NCBI GenBank assembly: GCA_022651245.1
Contig: JALCQM010000002.1
Location: 1 to 64,000, forward strand
Length of the DNA stretch: 64,000 nucleotides
Direction: 5' to 3'
DNA from: Lactobacillus sp.
GTDB lineage: Bacteria > Bacillota > Bacilli > Lactobacillales > Lactobacillaceae
Numbering within the stretch: the stretch's first letter is position 1; every line of letters begins with the position of its first letter. The notes beneath the pieces are model-generated. The model was not told the DNA's origin and searched no databases. It saw only the letters and a program-made list of their open reading frames with translations. The translations under genes were made by a program, and so were the position numbers. Positions 45,235-53,020 of the stretch are shown piece by piece.

Positions 45235-45242
45235 GCACCGGT

Positions 45243-45758
45243 TTAATTGGTGAGGTGCTTTTCAAGCAGCAGGTCTGTCTGGTCGCCGGTGCCTAGTAGG
45301 AAGGGGCGGTGGCTGAAGCGCTGAAACCCTAGGCGCTGGTAAAAGGCGTTGGCAGGGTCGTTGCGTTCCCAGACGCCAAGCCACAGGCGGTGCTTACCCA
45401 GGGCGTGTGCGCGGGCTTCGGCAAAGGCAATCAAGGTTTGGCCGTAGCCGCGGTGTTGCCGTTTTTGGCGTAAGTAGAGCCGCTCGATTTCGAGGCTGTC
45501 TGGGCCTTGGGCTGTGGTTTGGGCCGTATCGGCATTCAATTTGAGGTACCCGGCAGGCTGACCGTCGACGGTTAGCAGGTAAAAGGCGCTACCGGCGGTG
45601 TTGAGTTCGGCGCGTAATTTTTGCGGGGTATAGGCGGTTTCGAGGTGGGCCGACAGGCGTTCCGGCGAGTTAGCGATAGCGAAGGTATCGCTGAAGGTTT
45701 CGATGCTGATCTGGCCGAGGGTCAATAGATCGGCGGTGGTACAACGGGTGATGGGCAT
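45243..45758 (-). CDS. GNAT-family N-acetyltransferase
   Basis: A 171-aa acetyltransferase. Landmarks: IERLYLRQKRQHRGYGQTLIAFA (acetyl-CoA loop, R-x-x-G-x-G) and WERNDPANAFYQRLGFQRF (C-terminal GNAT signature, spermidine/YitI-like). The start is ATG 45758 behind AAGGAGT; the longer open frame to 45857 has no ribosome site. Substrate unknown. Confidence 0.88.
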   Translation of the reverse strand: MPITRCTTADLLTLGQISIETFSDTFAIANSPERLSAHLETAYTPQKLRAELNTAGSAFYLLTVDGQPAGYLKLNADTAQTTAQGPDSLEIERLYLRQKRQHRGYGQTLIAFAEARAHALGKHRLWLGVWERNDPANAFYQRLGFQRFSHRPFLLGTGDQTDLLLEKHLTN

Positions 45759-45842
45759 AGCAAACTCCTTTGCCCCGCCATGAACCGGCGGGAAAATTCT
45801 CCCAGTAGCGTACCGCAAGTGGGGTGGCAACGCAATTGGACA

Positions 45843-45871
45843 TTGACTTATCGTCAAGGAGTGGCTATATT
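45843..45871 (+). promoter_or_regulatory. Promoter of the Asp-type T-box leader
   Basis: TTGACT at 45843-45848, 17 bases, TATATT at 45866-45871; start near 45878. Confidence 0.8.
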
Positions 45872-45877
45872 AACCCT

Positions 45878-46131
45878 AACCGAAAAGCAGACGGTGATGG
45901 AATGAGTAAGCATCAGTGCGGGGTCAAGCGACTGCCGATAGTGGAAGGGCAGCATCAAGCTGATGGTGAAGATGACTCCGGAGTCTCGCAAGCAGTGCAA
46001 GCTGCAAGCGCGCGTGGGCGCGATAACCCCCTAGGCATCGTTTGTGCCGAAGAGGCCGCAGTCGCGGCGAAAATGGGTGGTACCACGGCGAAAGTCGTCC
46101 CTTGCGTGAGTTTATGCAAGGGGCGATTTTT
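45878..46131 (+). promoter_or_regulatory. T-box riboswitch with apparent Asp specifier
   Basis: Stem I is closed by GAGT (45904-45907) with ACTC (45975-45978), then CATCAG / CTGATG. The specifier position in GGTGAA-GAT-G-ACTC reads GAT (45971-45973), an aspartate codon; the next triplet GAC would also be Asp. The T-box core AAATGGGTGGTACCACGGCG is at 46071-46090, and the terminator TCGTCCCTTGC / GCAAGGGGCGA plus TTTTT at 46095-46131. Downstream genes are a thioredoxin-fold protein and possibly a MIP18-like protein, an unusual target. Confidence 0.88.
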
Positions 46132-46191
46132 GTTTGGCGCGGTTTTAAGGGCGGCAGTCGGCACTTAGTCAACAGAGAAGGAAGTTAGGAT

Positions 46192-46674
46192 ATGAGTCAA
46201 TTTCAACCAAGTAACACGTTAACGTTTGGCCACGCAGATGCGCCACATCAAGTGTGGGCCGTCTTCAATCTCGGCTGCTCCGAGACCCGCGACTGGTTCG
46301 AAGCCCATTTTGCCGAACTGGAAAAAGCGGTCGCGGCAGGCCGCGTGCAGCTGCACATCCAGTTTTGGAGCAAGCAAAAGGTGCCGTTAGTCAGTGGCAA
46401 CGTCGCCCATGGCTATGTCGATTATACGGACCCTGAAGCGGCGTTGGACTTCACCAAAGCAATTTTTGCCAACCTCGATGCGCTCAAGGCGGCGCCAGAC
46501 GTGCGCGCCTATTTGGAAACCACTTACGGGGTGCACCACAACCCGCAAACCGAATTGGTGGACGCACAGGTAGGCCAAGCCATCGCGGAAGCCGGGATCA
46601 CCAGCGTACCAACGATCGTGTATGACGGCCAGCTGTACTTCGATGACACCTTAGAGAAAGTGCCCGCTTTTTAA
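46192..46674 (+). CDS. DsbA-like thioredoxin-fold protein with a single active-site Cys
   Basis: A 160-aa cytoplasmic thioredoxin-fold protein. The segment VWAVFNLGCSETRDWFEAHF aligns with the DsbA active-site loop, but CxxC is reduced to one Cys (GCSE). The helical insert follows (residues 55-120), and the cis-Pro loop is kept (AGITSVPTIVYDGQLYFDD). A monothiol enzyme, glutathione-type transferase or binding protein are all possible. It is the first gene after the T-box; ATG follows GAAGGAAG. Why an aminoacyl-tRNA sensor should control it is unclear. Confidence 0.8.
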   Translation: MSQFQPSNTLTFGHADAPHQVWAVFNLGCSETRDWFEAHFAELEKAVAAGRVQLHIQFWSKQKVPLVSGNVAHGYVDYTDPEAALDFTKAIFANLDALKAAPDVRAYLETTYGVHHNPQTELVDAQVGQAIAEAGITSVPTIVYDGQLYFDDTLEKVPAF

Positions 46675-46735
46675 ACCTAGGCTAGGCCATTTGGGCGACA
46701 CAGGGTATAATGGCATTGATAAGGAGGTCGAGACA

Positions 46736-47044
46736 ATGGACGAAACATTCAAAGACAAAGCGCTGGTTGCGTTAGAGCAGGTGATTGATCCGGAGCTGGG
46801 CGTCGATGTCGTCGATCTCGGCTTAATCTATGACGTCGCCTTAGACGATGCTGGTACCTGTGTGGTCACGATGACCCTGACGATCATGGGCTGCCCGCTA
46901 TCGGATATGCTAAGCGAAGATATTGACAACACCTTGAGTGCCTTGTCTGAGGTCAAAGAGGTCAAGATCAATCTCGTGTGGGAGCCGGCTTGGTCCGTCG
47001 ACAATTTGTCACGCCAAGCTAAGATCATGTTGGGCATCCACTAG
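46736..47044 (+). CDS. MIP18-family iron-sulfur assembly factor (SufT/PaaD-like)
   Basis: A 102-aa protein with the DUF59 pattern IDPELGVDVVDLGLIYDV and MTLTIMGCPLSDML, where the Cys is the conserved metal/cluster residue, ending in VWEPAWSVDNLS. Members help mature Fe-S proteins. The oxygen-labile serine dehydratase in this window is a plausible client. AAGGAGG precedes the ATG, and a TATAAT at 46706-46711 may give it its own promoter besides T-box read-through. Confidence 0.92.
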   Translation: MDETFKDKALVALEQVIDPELGVDVVDLGLIYDVALDDAGTCVVTMTLTIMGCPLSDMLSEDIDNTLSALSEVKEVKINLVWEPAWSVDNLSRQAKIMLGIH

Positions 47045-47050
47045 AGACGA

Positions 47051-47090
47051 AAAAAGACGCGCCGTTTTTTTACGGACGCGTCTTTTTTTT
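47051..47090. terminator. Terminator between MIP18-like and convergent EAL gene
   Basis: AAAAAGACGCG / CGCGTCTTTTT with long T and A runs on both sides. It overlaps the EAL stop region by two bases. Confidence 0.9.
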
Positions 47091-47772
47091 ATTGGGTTGA
47101 AAATGGCGTTCTGGATAGCGGCACGGGCTCGCCTAGGTAGAAGCCTTGCACCAAGTGACATGGGTGCGTCGCCACCAGTTGCTCGAGGTCTTCGGCAGAC
47201 TCCACGCCGGCAATATCGAAGTACTTGCCGTGATGCTGGGCACGCTGAGACCAAAAGTCGATGCGGTCTTTTAAATCTGCTGGGCTGTTGAAGGTGCGGA
47301 GATTTTGCAAGCCGAACTTGTAGGTCGTCACATAAGGGGTCAACGCCTCTACCAAGCCAGGCAGGTTGTTGCCTGAGCCGACATCGTCGATACAAACAGC
47401 GATATTAGCGTCATAAAACCGCTTGGCGGCGGCGACGATCGCCGAGTTATCGATGTTGACATCGTGGCGTTCCGTCAGCTCGACGGTCAGCGTGACGGCG
47501 GTATCCGCTTGCACTTTGGTGATCGCCGCGAGAAAATTCGCGTCGGTGAAGTGCATCCGTTCTAGGTTGAAAGAGACTTGAGTGACGGATGCGGGCAAGG
47601 CGGCCAAGGCATCACGCAGGTGGCCTTCGAACTCGGCTGGCGGCAACTGCGTGAAGTCTTCAGGGAGTAACCACTGATCGTTGATGTGTTGCCGGATCAG
47701 TAGCTCATAGCCGATGGGCGCGGCCGTCAACGTTTGGGCCGCAAATTTTGGTTGTCCGTAAAACGTTATCAT
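47089..47772 (-). CDS. EAL-domain protein, probably degenerate
   Basis: A 227-aa stand-alone EAL protein, paralogous to the one at 31284 (same FYGQPKF..APIGYELLIR opening). It keeps the EAL-position Glu (GYELLIR), Asn (SFNLER), Glu (VELTER), DD (CIDDVGSGNN), Lys (TYKFGL) and Gln (VQGFYLGEP), but the Glu of the usual EGVET motif is Ala (DIAGVES). In studied EAL enzymes that Glu is needed for catalysis or metal binding, so this protein may bind cyclic di-GMP without cleaving it, or serve another role. Confidence 0.82.
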   Translation of the reverse strand: MITFYGQPKFAAQTLTAAPIGYELLIRQHINDQWLLPEDFTQLPPAEFEGHLRDALAALPASVTQVSFNLERMHFTDANFLAAITKVQADTAVTLTVELTERHDVNIDNSAIVAAAKRFYDANIAVCIDDVGSGNNLPGLVEALTPYVTTYKFGLQNLRTFNSPADLKDRIDFWSQRAQHHGKYFDIAGVESAEDLEQLVATHPCHLVQGFYLGEPVPLSRTPFSTQ

Positions 47773-48010
47773 TTTTCTCTCCCGTTATGCGGCCATCTGC
47801 CCGCACCCAAACCGTACTGATTGTGGAACTGGTAAGCCAATCATAACCCGCGGTCGATCGGGGGTCAATAAAAGGGGTGCGGCGCGTGGTTGAAGGGGTG
47901 GACCACGCCTGAAAAATCACGATAATATGGCCAAAATTGATTTGCGTCAAGTTTTCTTTAGCGCGGCGACGCTACACTAAGGGTGTCAATGAGAGAAAGG
48001 AATGACGCAG

Positions 48011-49918
48011 ATGCGAATTCAACGGTGGTTACAACAGCAACAAACAAACATTACTTGGGTGACGGCGGCTTTGATCGTGGTCGGGTACGGGGCGCGCTGG
48101 TTAGGCGCGAGTGCCTGGTTTGCTCCATTATTGGCGATTGCTTCGGTGATCGCGGTCTTGCCGATCGCGATGCATGCCTACCAAGCGTTACGTGTGAAGG
48201 TCATCAGCATCGAATTGCTGGTCACCTTGGCCGTGATCGGGGCCTTTGCGATCGGCGAATATAATGAGTCGGCGATCGTCACGTTCTTGTTCTTATTCGG
48301 GAACTTCTTGGAACAAAAGACCTTGAGCAAGACGCGCGAATCGATCCACCAGCTGACCGAAATGGCACCGACCACGGCAACGGTCCTGCAAGACGACGGG
48401 ACGACGGCCAGTGTCGATGTCGATGACGTCGAAGTGGGCGACCAAGTGGTGGTCAAAACTGGCGCAGCGATTCCAGTCGATGGGCGGGTCGTTTCAGGGA
48501 CGGGCTACGCGGATGAAGCGGCCGTCACCGGCGAAAGCAAAGCCGTCAGCAAAGCCGCAGGCGATTTGGTCTATTCGGGCACGATGCTGAGCGATGGCTA
48601 CTTGCAGATCGCCGCGATCCAAGTGGGCGATGATACGACTTTCGCGAAGATCGTCGAATTAGTCGAAGACGCCCAAGATACCAAGTCGCACGCCGAGAAG
48701 TTTATCGATCGCTTCGCGCAATATTACACGCCAGCGGTTCTGGTTTTAGCCGCGTTGGTGTTCATCTTCACGCGGGATTTGAAGACGGCGATCACAGTCT
48801 TAGTTCTCGGTTGCCCGGGGGCTTTGGTGATCGGGGCGCCGGTGTCCAACGTTGCCGGGATCGGCAATGGGGCCAAGCGTGGCATTTTGGTCAAAGGCGG
48901 CGAGGCGATGGATACCTTCGCCAAAGTCGATACTTTCGTTTTCGATAAAACCGGTACCTTAACGACGGGCAAAACCGCCGTCGGGGACGTGCAAGTTTAT
49001 TATCCGGACCGGGAACAGTTATTGGCCTATACGGCGGCGTTAGAGACGCTGTCGGATCATCCCCTCGGCCGGGCACTGCGGCAATACGCCGATGCCCAAG
49101 GGGTGGCTTATCAGGCGCTCCAACCAGAAGCCAGCCAGACGCTCAAAGGCCAAGGCATCACCGCGACGATCGCAGGGCATCACGTCTGCGCCGGAAACGC
49201 GAAGTTATTGGCCGCGCACCAGGTGACCTTGTCCGCGGACCAAAAAGCGGCGCTTGACGCCATGCAAACTGCTGGCAATTCCTTAGTCTTAGTCGCAATC
49301 GATGGCCAAGTTGCCGGCTTCTTCGGCATTGCCGATCAGATCCGGCCAGACATGGCGGCGCAGCTAGCCCAGTTGCGGCAAGCTGGCGCTAAGCACCTGG
49401 TAATGTTGACCGGGGATAACCAAGCGACCGCAGACCGCGTGGCGCAGGAGTTGGGTATCGATGAGGTGCACGCCGAACTTTTGCCGGAAGATAAAGTCAC
49501 GTATGTGCAACAGTTCAAGGCAGACGGCCGCGTCGTCGCGTTCGTCGGCGATGGCATCAACGATTCGCCATCCTTGGCGACCGCAGACATCGGCATCGCG
49601 ATGGGGTCTGGGACCGACGTCGCGATCGAAACCTCTGATGTGGTCTTGATGCAATCGAGCTTCGCCGCTTTGAACCACGCGTACCGCTTAGCGAAGAAAA
49701 CCGTGTTGAACACGCGGGAAAATGTGGCGATCGCGATCGCCGTGGTTGCGTTCTTGCTGATCGGCTTGATCGCTGGGTTCATCTACATGGCTAGTGGGAT
49801 GTTCGTCCACGAAGCGTCGATTCTCGTGGTGATCTTCAACGCGATGCGCCTGATCCGCTTTGGCGGCCAGCCTAAGGCTGAGACGCCAACCCCAAAGCAA
49901 GCGGTTCAAGCCTCGTAA
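48011..49918 (+). CDS. P1B-type heavy-metal ATPase with CPG motif
   Basis: A 635-aa metal-exporting P-type ATPase. Visible: actuator loop TGESKAVSKAAGD, phosphorylation site FDKTGTLTTGK, nucleotide motifs SDHPLG and TGDNQAT, hinge GDGINDSPSLA. The transmembrane metal motif is CPGAL (LGCPGALVIGAPVSN) instead of CPC or CPH. No N-terminal heavy-metal-associated domain. Start chosen at ATG 48011, ten bases after GAAAGG; ATG 48002 is too close. The metal is uncertain (zinc, cadmium or cobalt are usual in lactobacilli). Repeat A3 follows the stop. Confidence 0.9.
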   Translation: MRIQRWLQQQQTNITWVTAALIVVGYGARWLGASAWFAPLLAIASVIAVLPIAMHAYQALRVKVISIELLVTLAVIGAFAIGEYNESAIVTFLFLFGNFLEQKTLSKTRESIHQLTEMAPTTATVLQDDGTTASVDVDDVEVGDQVVVKTGAAIPVDGRVVSGTGYADEAAVTGESKAVSKAAGDLVYSGTMLSDGYLQIAAIQVGDDTTFAKIVELVEDAQDTKSHAEKFIDRFAQYYTPAVLVLAALVFIFTRDLKTAITVLVLGCPGALVIGAPVSNVAGIGNGAKRGILVKGGEAMDTFAKVDTFVFDKTGTLTTGKTAVGDVQVYYPDREQLLAYTAALETLSDHPLGRALRQYADAQGVAYQALQPEASQTLKGQGITATIAGHHVCAGNAKLLAAHQVTLSADQKAALDAMQTAGNSLVLVAIDGQVAGFFGIADQIRPDMAAQLAQLRQAGAKHLVMLTGDNQATADRVAQELGIDEVHAELLPEDKVTYVQQFKADGRVVAFVGDGINDSPSLATADIGIAMGSGTDVAIETSDVVLMQSSFAALNHAYRLAKKTVLNTRENVAIAIAVVAFLLIGLIAGFIYMASGMFVHEASILVVIFNAMRLIRFGGQPKAETPTPKQAVQAS

Positions 49919-49930
49919 ACAAGGTTAGTG

Positions 49931-50140
49931 GGCCGGGCCAGGGGGTGTGGCTGGCTCCGGCGATTTGAATGGCTGTAACGGGGTGGCGCGTTTTGAAGCT
50001 AACGCTCGCTTTGCTCGAGTGGATCTTCAAAACCGCGCTTGTTGTAGGCGGTAAACCGCCAACAACAATTTCACCCCTGAGCCATTCATCGCCTCCCGCC
50101 AGCCACACCCCTGGCCCTGGACCAATTGCCCTGCAAACTC
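49931..50140 (+). repeat. Family A palindromic repeat, copy A3
   Basis: Starts 13 bases after the metal-ATPase stop. Outer arms pair over about 19 bases (49936-49955 with 50098-50116), then GAATGGCT / AGCCATTC, CGCGTTTTGAAG / CTTCAAAACCGCG, and the same inner TTGTTGTAGGCGGT hairpin as A1. Where A1 has C-TTGAAG / CTTCAA-G, A3 has T-TTGAAG / CTTCAA-A, a compensatory change. Confidence 0.83.
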
Positions 50141-50252
50141 GGCAGGTGGAGATTAAACGCGGATCGTCTGCCGGCTACTGGTGGCGTCATTGGCGCTCCC
50201 GTGTGCTGGCCAGACGATAGTAGATAGCCCTCTAGTTTGAGTGGCCAACACC

Positions 50253-50301
50253 AAAAGGCGCCTTTGCAACCCGATTTCGGGTTTTGCAAGGGCGCTTTTT
50301 T
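50253..50301. terminator. Terminator of the deoxyribosyltransferase gene
   Basis: Long stem (AAAGGCGCCTTTGCAACCC / GGGTTTTGCAAGGGCGCTTTT) flanked by A and T runs, usable on both strands. The remaining spacer 50141-50252 holds nothing I recognise. Confidence 0.82.
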
Positions 50302-50317
50302 GCGGCTGTCTCGGGGT

Positions 50318-50788
50318 TTAGTATACCTTGCCGCTGAAAGGTTGGTAGTGGAGACGCGCGAAGTTGAAGGTGGCCAGGTCGGCTTGACGTAAGACGACGG
50401 TGGCGCCCATTGCGGGCATCAGGTTCAAGTCGCGGGTGAGCGTGTCGGGTAGCACCAGGATCACCGGTTTGTGGCAGCCATAGGCGTATCCCAGCTCCCA
50501 CAGCACACCGGGGTCGGAGTTGGCCGGGGTGGGGTCATAGATCGCCACCACGAGGTCACTGGCGTTAATGCCGGCGACATCGGCGTTGAAGGTCGCAAGC
50601 TGCCACTCCGAATTGGCCAGCATGTCGGGGTGGGTGGCTGGGGTCCAGTCTTTGTAGGTGTGGTCTTTGGGCCGGAAGCTATTGGCCCAATCCAGTGTGG
50701 GGTTGGCCTGTAACTGGGCGCTGGCCGCGTCGAGAAAAGCCACTTGGTCAGGGTTGAACCAACTGGACGCGATATAAGCAGTTTTCAT
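50318..50788 (-). CDS. Nucleoside 2-deoxyribosyltransferase
   Basis: A 156-aa enzyme that swaps the base of deoxynucleosides through a covalent deoxyribosyl-enzyme. The pattern follows the Lactobacillus enzymes closely: YIASSWFNPDQ, NSFRPKDHTYKDW, a Asp-rich NASDLVVAIYDPTP, the catalytic Glu in LWELGYAYG, and C-terminal GKVY whose terminal Tyr completes the neighbouring active site. Length matches. It salvages deoxynucleosides. ATG 50788 with GGAGGATTCC sense. Confidence 0.94.
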   Translation of the reverse strand: MKTAYIASSWFNPDQVAFLDAASAQLQANPTLDWANSFRPKDHTYKDWTPATHPDMLANSEWQLATFNADVAGINASDLVVAIYDPTPANSDPGVLWELGYAYGCHKPVILVLPDTLTRDLNLMPAMGATVVLRQADLATFNFARLHYQPFSGKVY

Positions 50789-50968
50789 GTGGAATCCTCC
50801 GTAAGTCTGGGGTCGAGTTTGATCGTGGGTGGCGCAGTTCTCGCCATCAAGCGAGACGTGGGGTTTGCCTTTTTAGTGTAGCGGAAAAACCGCCGGATGG
50901 CGAGTGAATCGGAAAGAATGGCGGAATCATAGGTGATAGCGGTAACAAGATCACGGCGATGCCTGCTT

Positions 50969-50992
50969 TTGAAAGCGCTCGCGTGATACGAT
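50969..50992 (+). promoter_or_regulatory. cre site overlapping an extended -10 promoter of the GH13 gene
   Basis: TTGAAAGCGCTCGCG (50969-50983) fits 14 of 15 positions of the CcpA cre pattern and touches TGATACGAT, an extended -10 (50984-50992). CcpA bound here would block transcription, so the glucosidase should be glucose-repressed. Confidence 0.75.
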
Positions 50993-51017
50993 AGACCTAC
51001 AAAAGGAAGGGCGTGAG

Positions 51018-52649
51018 ATGGTGAAACATTGGTGGCAAGAAGCGGTGGTGTATCAGGTGTACCCGCGGTCGTTTCAAGATAGTAACGGGGACGGGATCGG
51101 GGACTTGCAAGGGCTCATCCAGCGGTTGGATTACCTGCAGGCGCTGGGGGTCTCGGTGCTTTGGCTGAACCCGATCTACCAGTCGCCTAACGATGATAAT
51201 GGGTATGATATCAGCGACTACACACAGATCATGGCGGATTTTGGCACGATGGCGGATTTTTCAGCGCTGTTGACCCAAGCGCATGCGCGGGGGTTGAAGA
51301 TCGTCATGGATCTGGTGGTCAATCACACCTCAGATGAGCATCCCTGGTTCATCGAAAGCCGCAAGAGCAAGGACAACCCGTACCGCGATTATTACTTGTG
51401 GCGCGATGGGCACGATGGGCAGGCGCCGAATCAATGGCAATCGTTCTTCTCTGGGCCGGCGTGGACCTATGATGCGCAAACGGCGCAATATTACCTCCAC
51501 CTGTTCTCGAAAAAGCAGCCCGATCTCAACTGGGCCAATCAGGATGTCCGCCAGGCGATCTACCAGATGATGCGCGGGTGGCTGGATAAGGGGATCGACG
51601 GGTTCCGGATGGATGTGATCAATATGATTGCCAAACCGGCAGACCTGCAAGGCGCGACGCAGCTACCGCGCAACGGTGCGCACATCCATGAATACTTGCA
51701 AGAGATGAATCGGGAGGTTTTGTCGCATTATGACATGATGACCGTTGGCGAAATGGACGGGACGACACCGGAGATGGCGCTGCAGTACACCGGATTTGAC
51801 ACGCATGAGCTGAATATGCTTTTTCAATTCGAGCATATGCAAGTCGATGCCGACCCGGTTTTAGGCAAGTGGCGGCCGCAGCCTTGGTCGCTGCCAGCCT
51901 TGAAGGCGATCATGTCCAAGTGGCAAACGGCGCTAGATGGGAAAGCCTGGAACTCCCTGTACTGGAATAACCACGACCAGCCGCGGGTCGTGTCGCGCTT
52001 TGGGGATGACCGGCCTGAATACCGCGTGCGGTCAGCCAAAATGCTCGGGGCTGTGCTCCATTTCATGCAAGGCACGCCGTATATCTACCAAGGTGAAGAA
52101 CTCGGTATGACCAATGTGGCCTTCCCCGAAATTTCTCAGTATCGGGATATCGAGACGTTAAACGCGTACCATGAACTCGTGGATAGCGGGCGCGTGACGC
52201 CTCAAGCGATGATGGCGGCGATCCACCACAGCTCGCGCGATAATGCGCGCACGCCGATGCAGTGGGACGCGACGGCCAACGCCGGGTTTACCTCCGGGAC
52301 ACCGTGGTTGGCGGTGAACCCGAATTATCAAGAGATCAACGCGCAGGCGGCACAGGCCGATCCGGACTCGGTGTGGCATTTTTATCAGCAGATGAACGCC
52401 TTGCGCAAGCAGTACCCAGTGATCACTTACGGGCACTACCAACTGTTGGATCCAGAGGCCGAGCACACGTGGTGTTATGCGCGGACGCTTGACGACGAGC
52501 GGCTGATCGTAGCGGCCAACTTCACCGCGACGCCGCAACCTGTACCGGCGGCCGCCCAAACCAGCGACCGGCAACTATTGGGGAATTACCCGGCCACGCA
52601 GGCGCAGACCCTGCGCCCATATGAAGTCCGAGTGTTATTTAACGCGTAA
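51018..52649 (+). CDS. Oligo-1,6-glucosidase / alpha-glucosidase, GH13
   Basis: A 543-aa cytoplasmic retaining glycosidase of GH13 (subfamily 31 type). Landmarks: WWQEAVVYQVYPRSFQDSNGDGIGDLQG at the start, DLVVNHTSDEH (conserved region I), GFRMDVIN (nucleophile Asp), MTVGEMDG (acid/base Glu) and WNNHDQPRV (transition-state Asp). Members of this type cleave alpha-1,6-linked isomaltose and panose. The cre site upstream fits catabolite repression. Possibly serves the CUT1 importer at 60834. Confidence 0.93.
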   Translation: MVKHWWQEAVVYQVYPRSFQDSNGDGIGDLQGLIQRLDYLQALGVSVLWLNPIYQSPNDDNGYDISDYTQIMADFGTMADFSALLTQAHARGLKIVMDLVVNHTSDEHPWFIESRKSKDNPYRDYYLWRDGHDGQAPNQWQSFFSGPAWTYDAQTAQYYLHLFSKKQPDLNWANQDVRQAIYQMMRGWLDKGIDGFRMDVINMIAKPADLQGATQLPRNGAHIHEYLQEMNREVLSHYDMMTVGEMDGTTPEMALQYTGFDTHELNMLFQFEHMQVDADPVLGKWRPQPWSLPALKAIMSKWQTALDGKAWNSLYWNNHDQPRVVSRFGDDRPEYRVRSAKMLGAVLHFMQGTPYIYQGEELGMTNVAFPEISQYRDIETLNAYHELVDSGRVTPQAMMAAIHHSSRDNARTPMQWDATANAGFTSGTPWLAVNPNYQEINAQAAQADPDSVWHFYQQMNALRKQYPVITYGHYQLLDPEAEHTWCYARTLDDERLIVAANFTATPQPVPAAAQTSDRQLLGNYPATQAQTLRPYEVRVLFNA

Positions 52650-52654
52650 TGTCT

Positions 52655-52680
52655 GGCGGCTCGCAAGCGGGCCGCTTTTT
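52655..52680 (+). terminator. Terminator of the GH13 gene
   Basis: GCGGCTCGC-AA-GCGGGCCGC stem followed by TTTTTG. Confidence 0.78.
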
Positions 52681-52777
52681 GCGTGCACCGTGGTGAGACG
52701 CGGCTTCAGCGGGGCCTGACGCGGGGAAAAGGCTGATGTGACAAGACGTCAGAGGGTTTATTAAATTTAGCAGAGTG

Positions 52778-52806
52778 TTGACACATCGTTTTGTAATGTT
52801 TAGTAT
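52778..52806 (+). promoter_or_regulatory. Promoter of the cysteine ABC importer
   Basis: TTGACA at 52778-52783, 17 bases, TAGTAT at 52801-52806; start near 52813, giving a leader of about 92 bases before the first permease. Confidence 0.85.
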
Positions 52807-52852
52807 CGTAACTATCGAACCGCTTATCGGCGGTAATAAAGGGGATGGTTTC

Positions 52853-53020
52853 ATGTGTCCGTGCATGTGTGTGATGCATCAGCAAACGAATAGGAGGCAA
52901 CGGAATGGACTGGACCGTGATCGCCCAAAGCTTGCCGCAATTTACGGCGGCTTTTTGGCTGACACTGAAACTCTCCGCGATCGGAATTCTCGGTTCGCTA
53001 GTCGTCGGTGCGCTGGTTAG
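52853..53020 (+). CDS. Cysteine-rich upstream ORF overlapping the first permease
   Basis: ATG 52853 lies eight bases after AAAGGGG and opens a 55-codon frame beginning MCPCMCVMHQQ, with Cys at codons 2, 4 and 6. It runs through the permease ribosome site (AGGAGG 52892-52897) and start in another frame and stops at 53020. The downstream operon encodes a CjaA-like cysteine importer, so ribosome stalling at the Cys codons could tie permease translation to cysteine supply. The second half looks non-selected, so the start of the peptide would be the functional part. Confidence 0.5.
   Translation: MCPCMCVMHQQTNRRQRNGLDRDRPKLAAIYGGFLADTETLRDRNSRFASRRCAG

Noticed and set aside
45824-46168. 114-codon open frame on the plus strand
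   Set aside because: It lies almost wholly inside the T-box leader and terminator and has no ribosome site.
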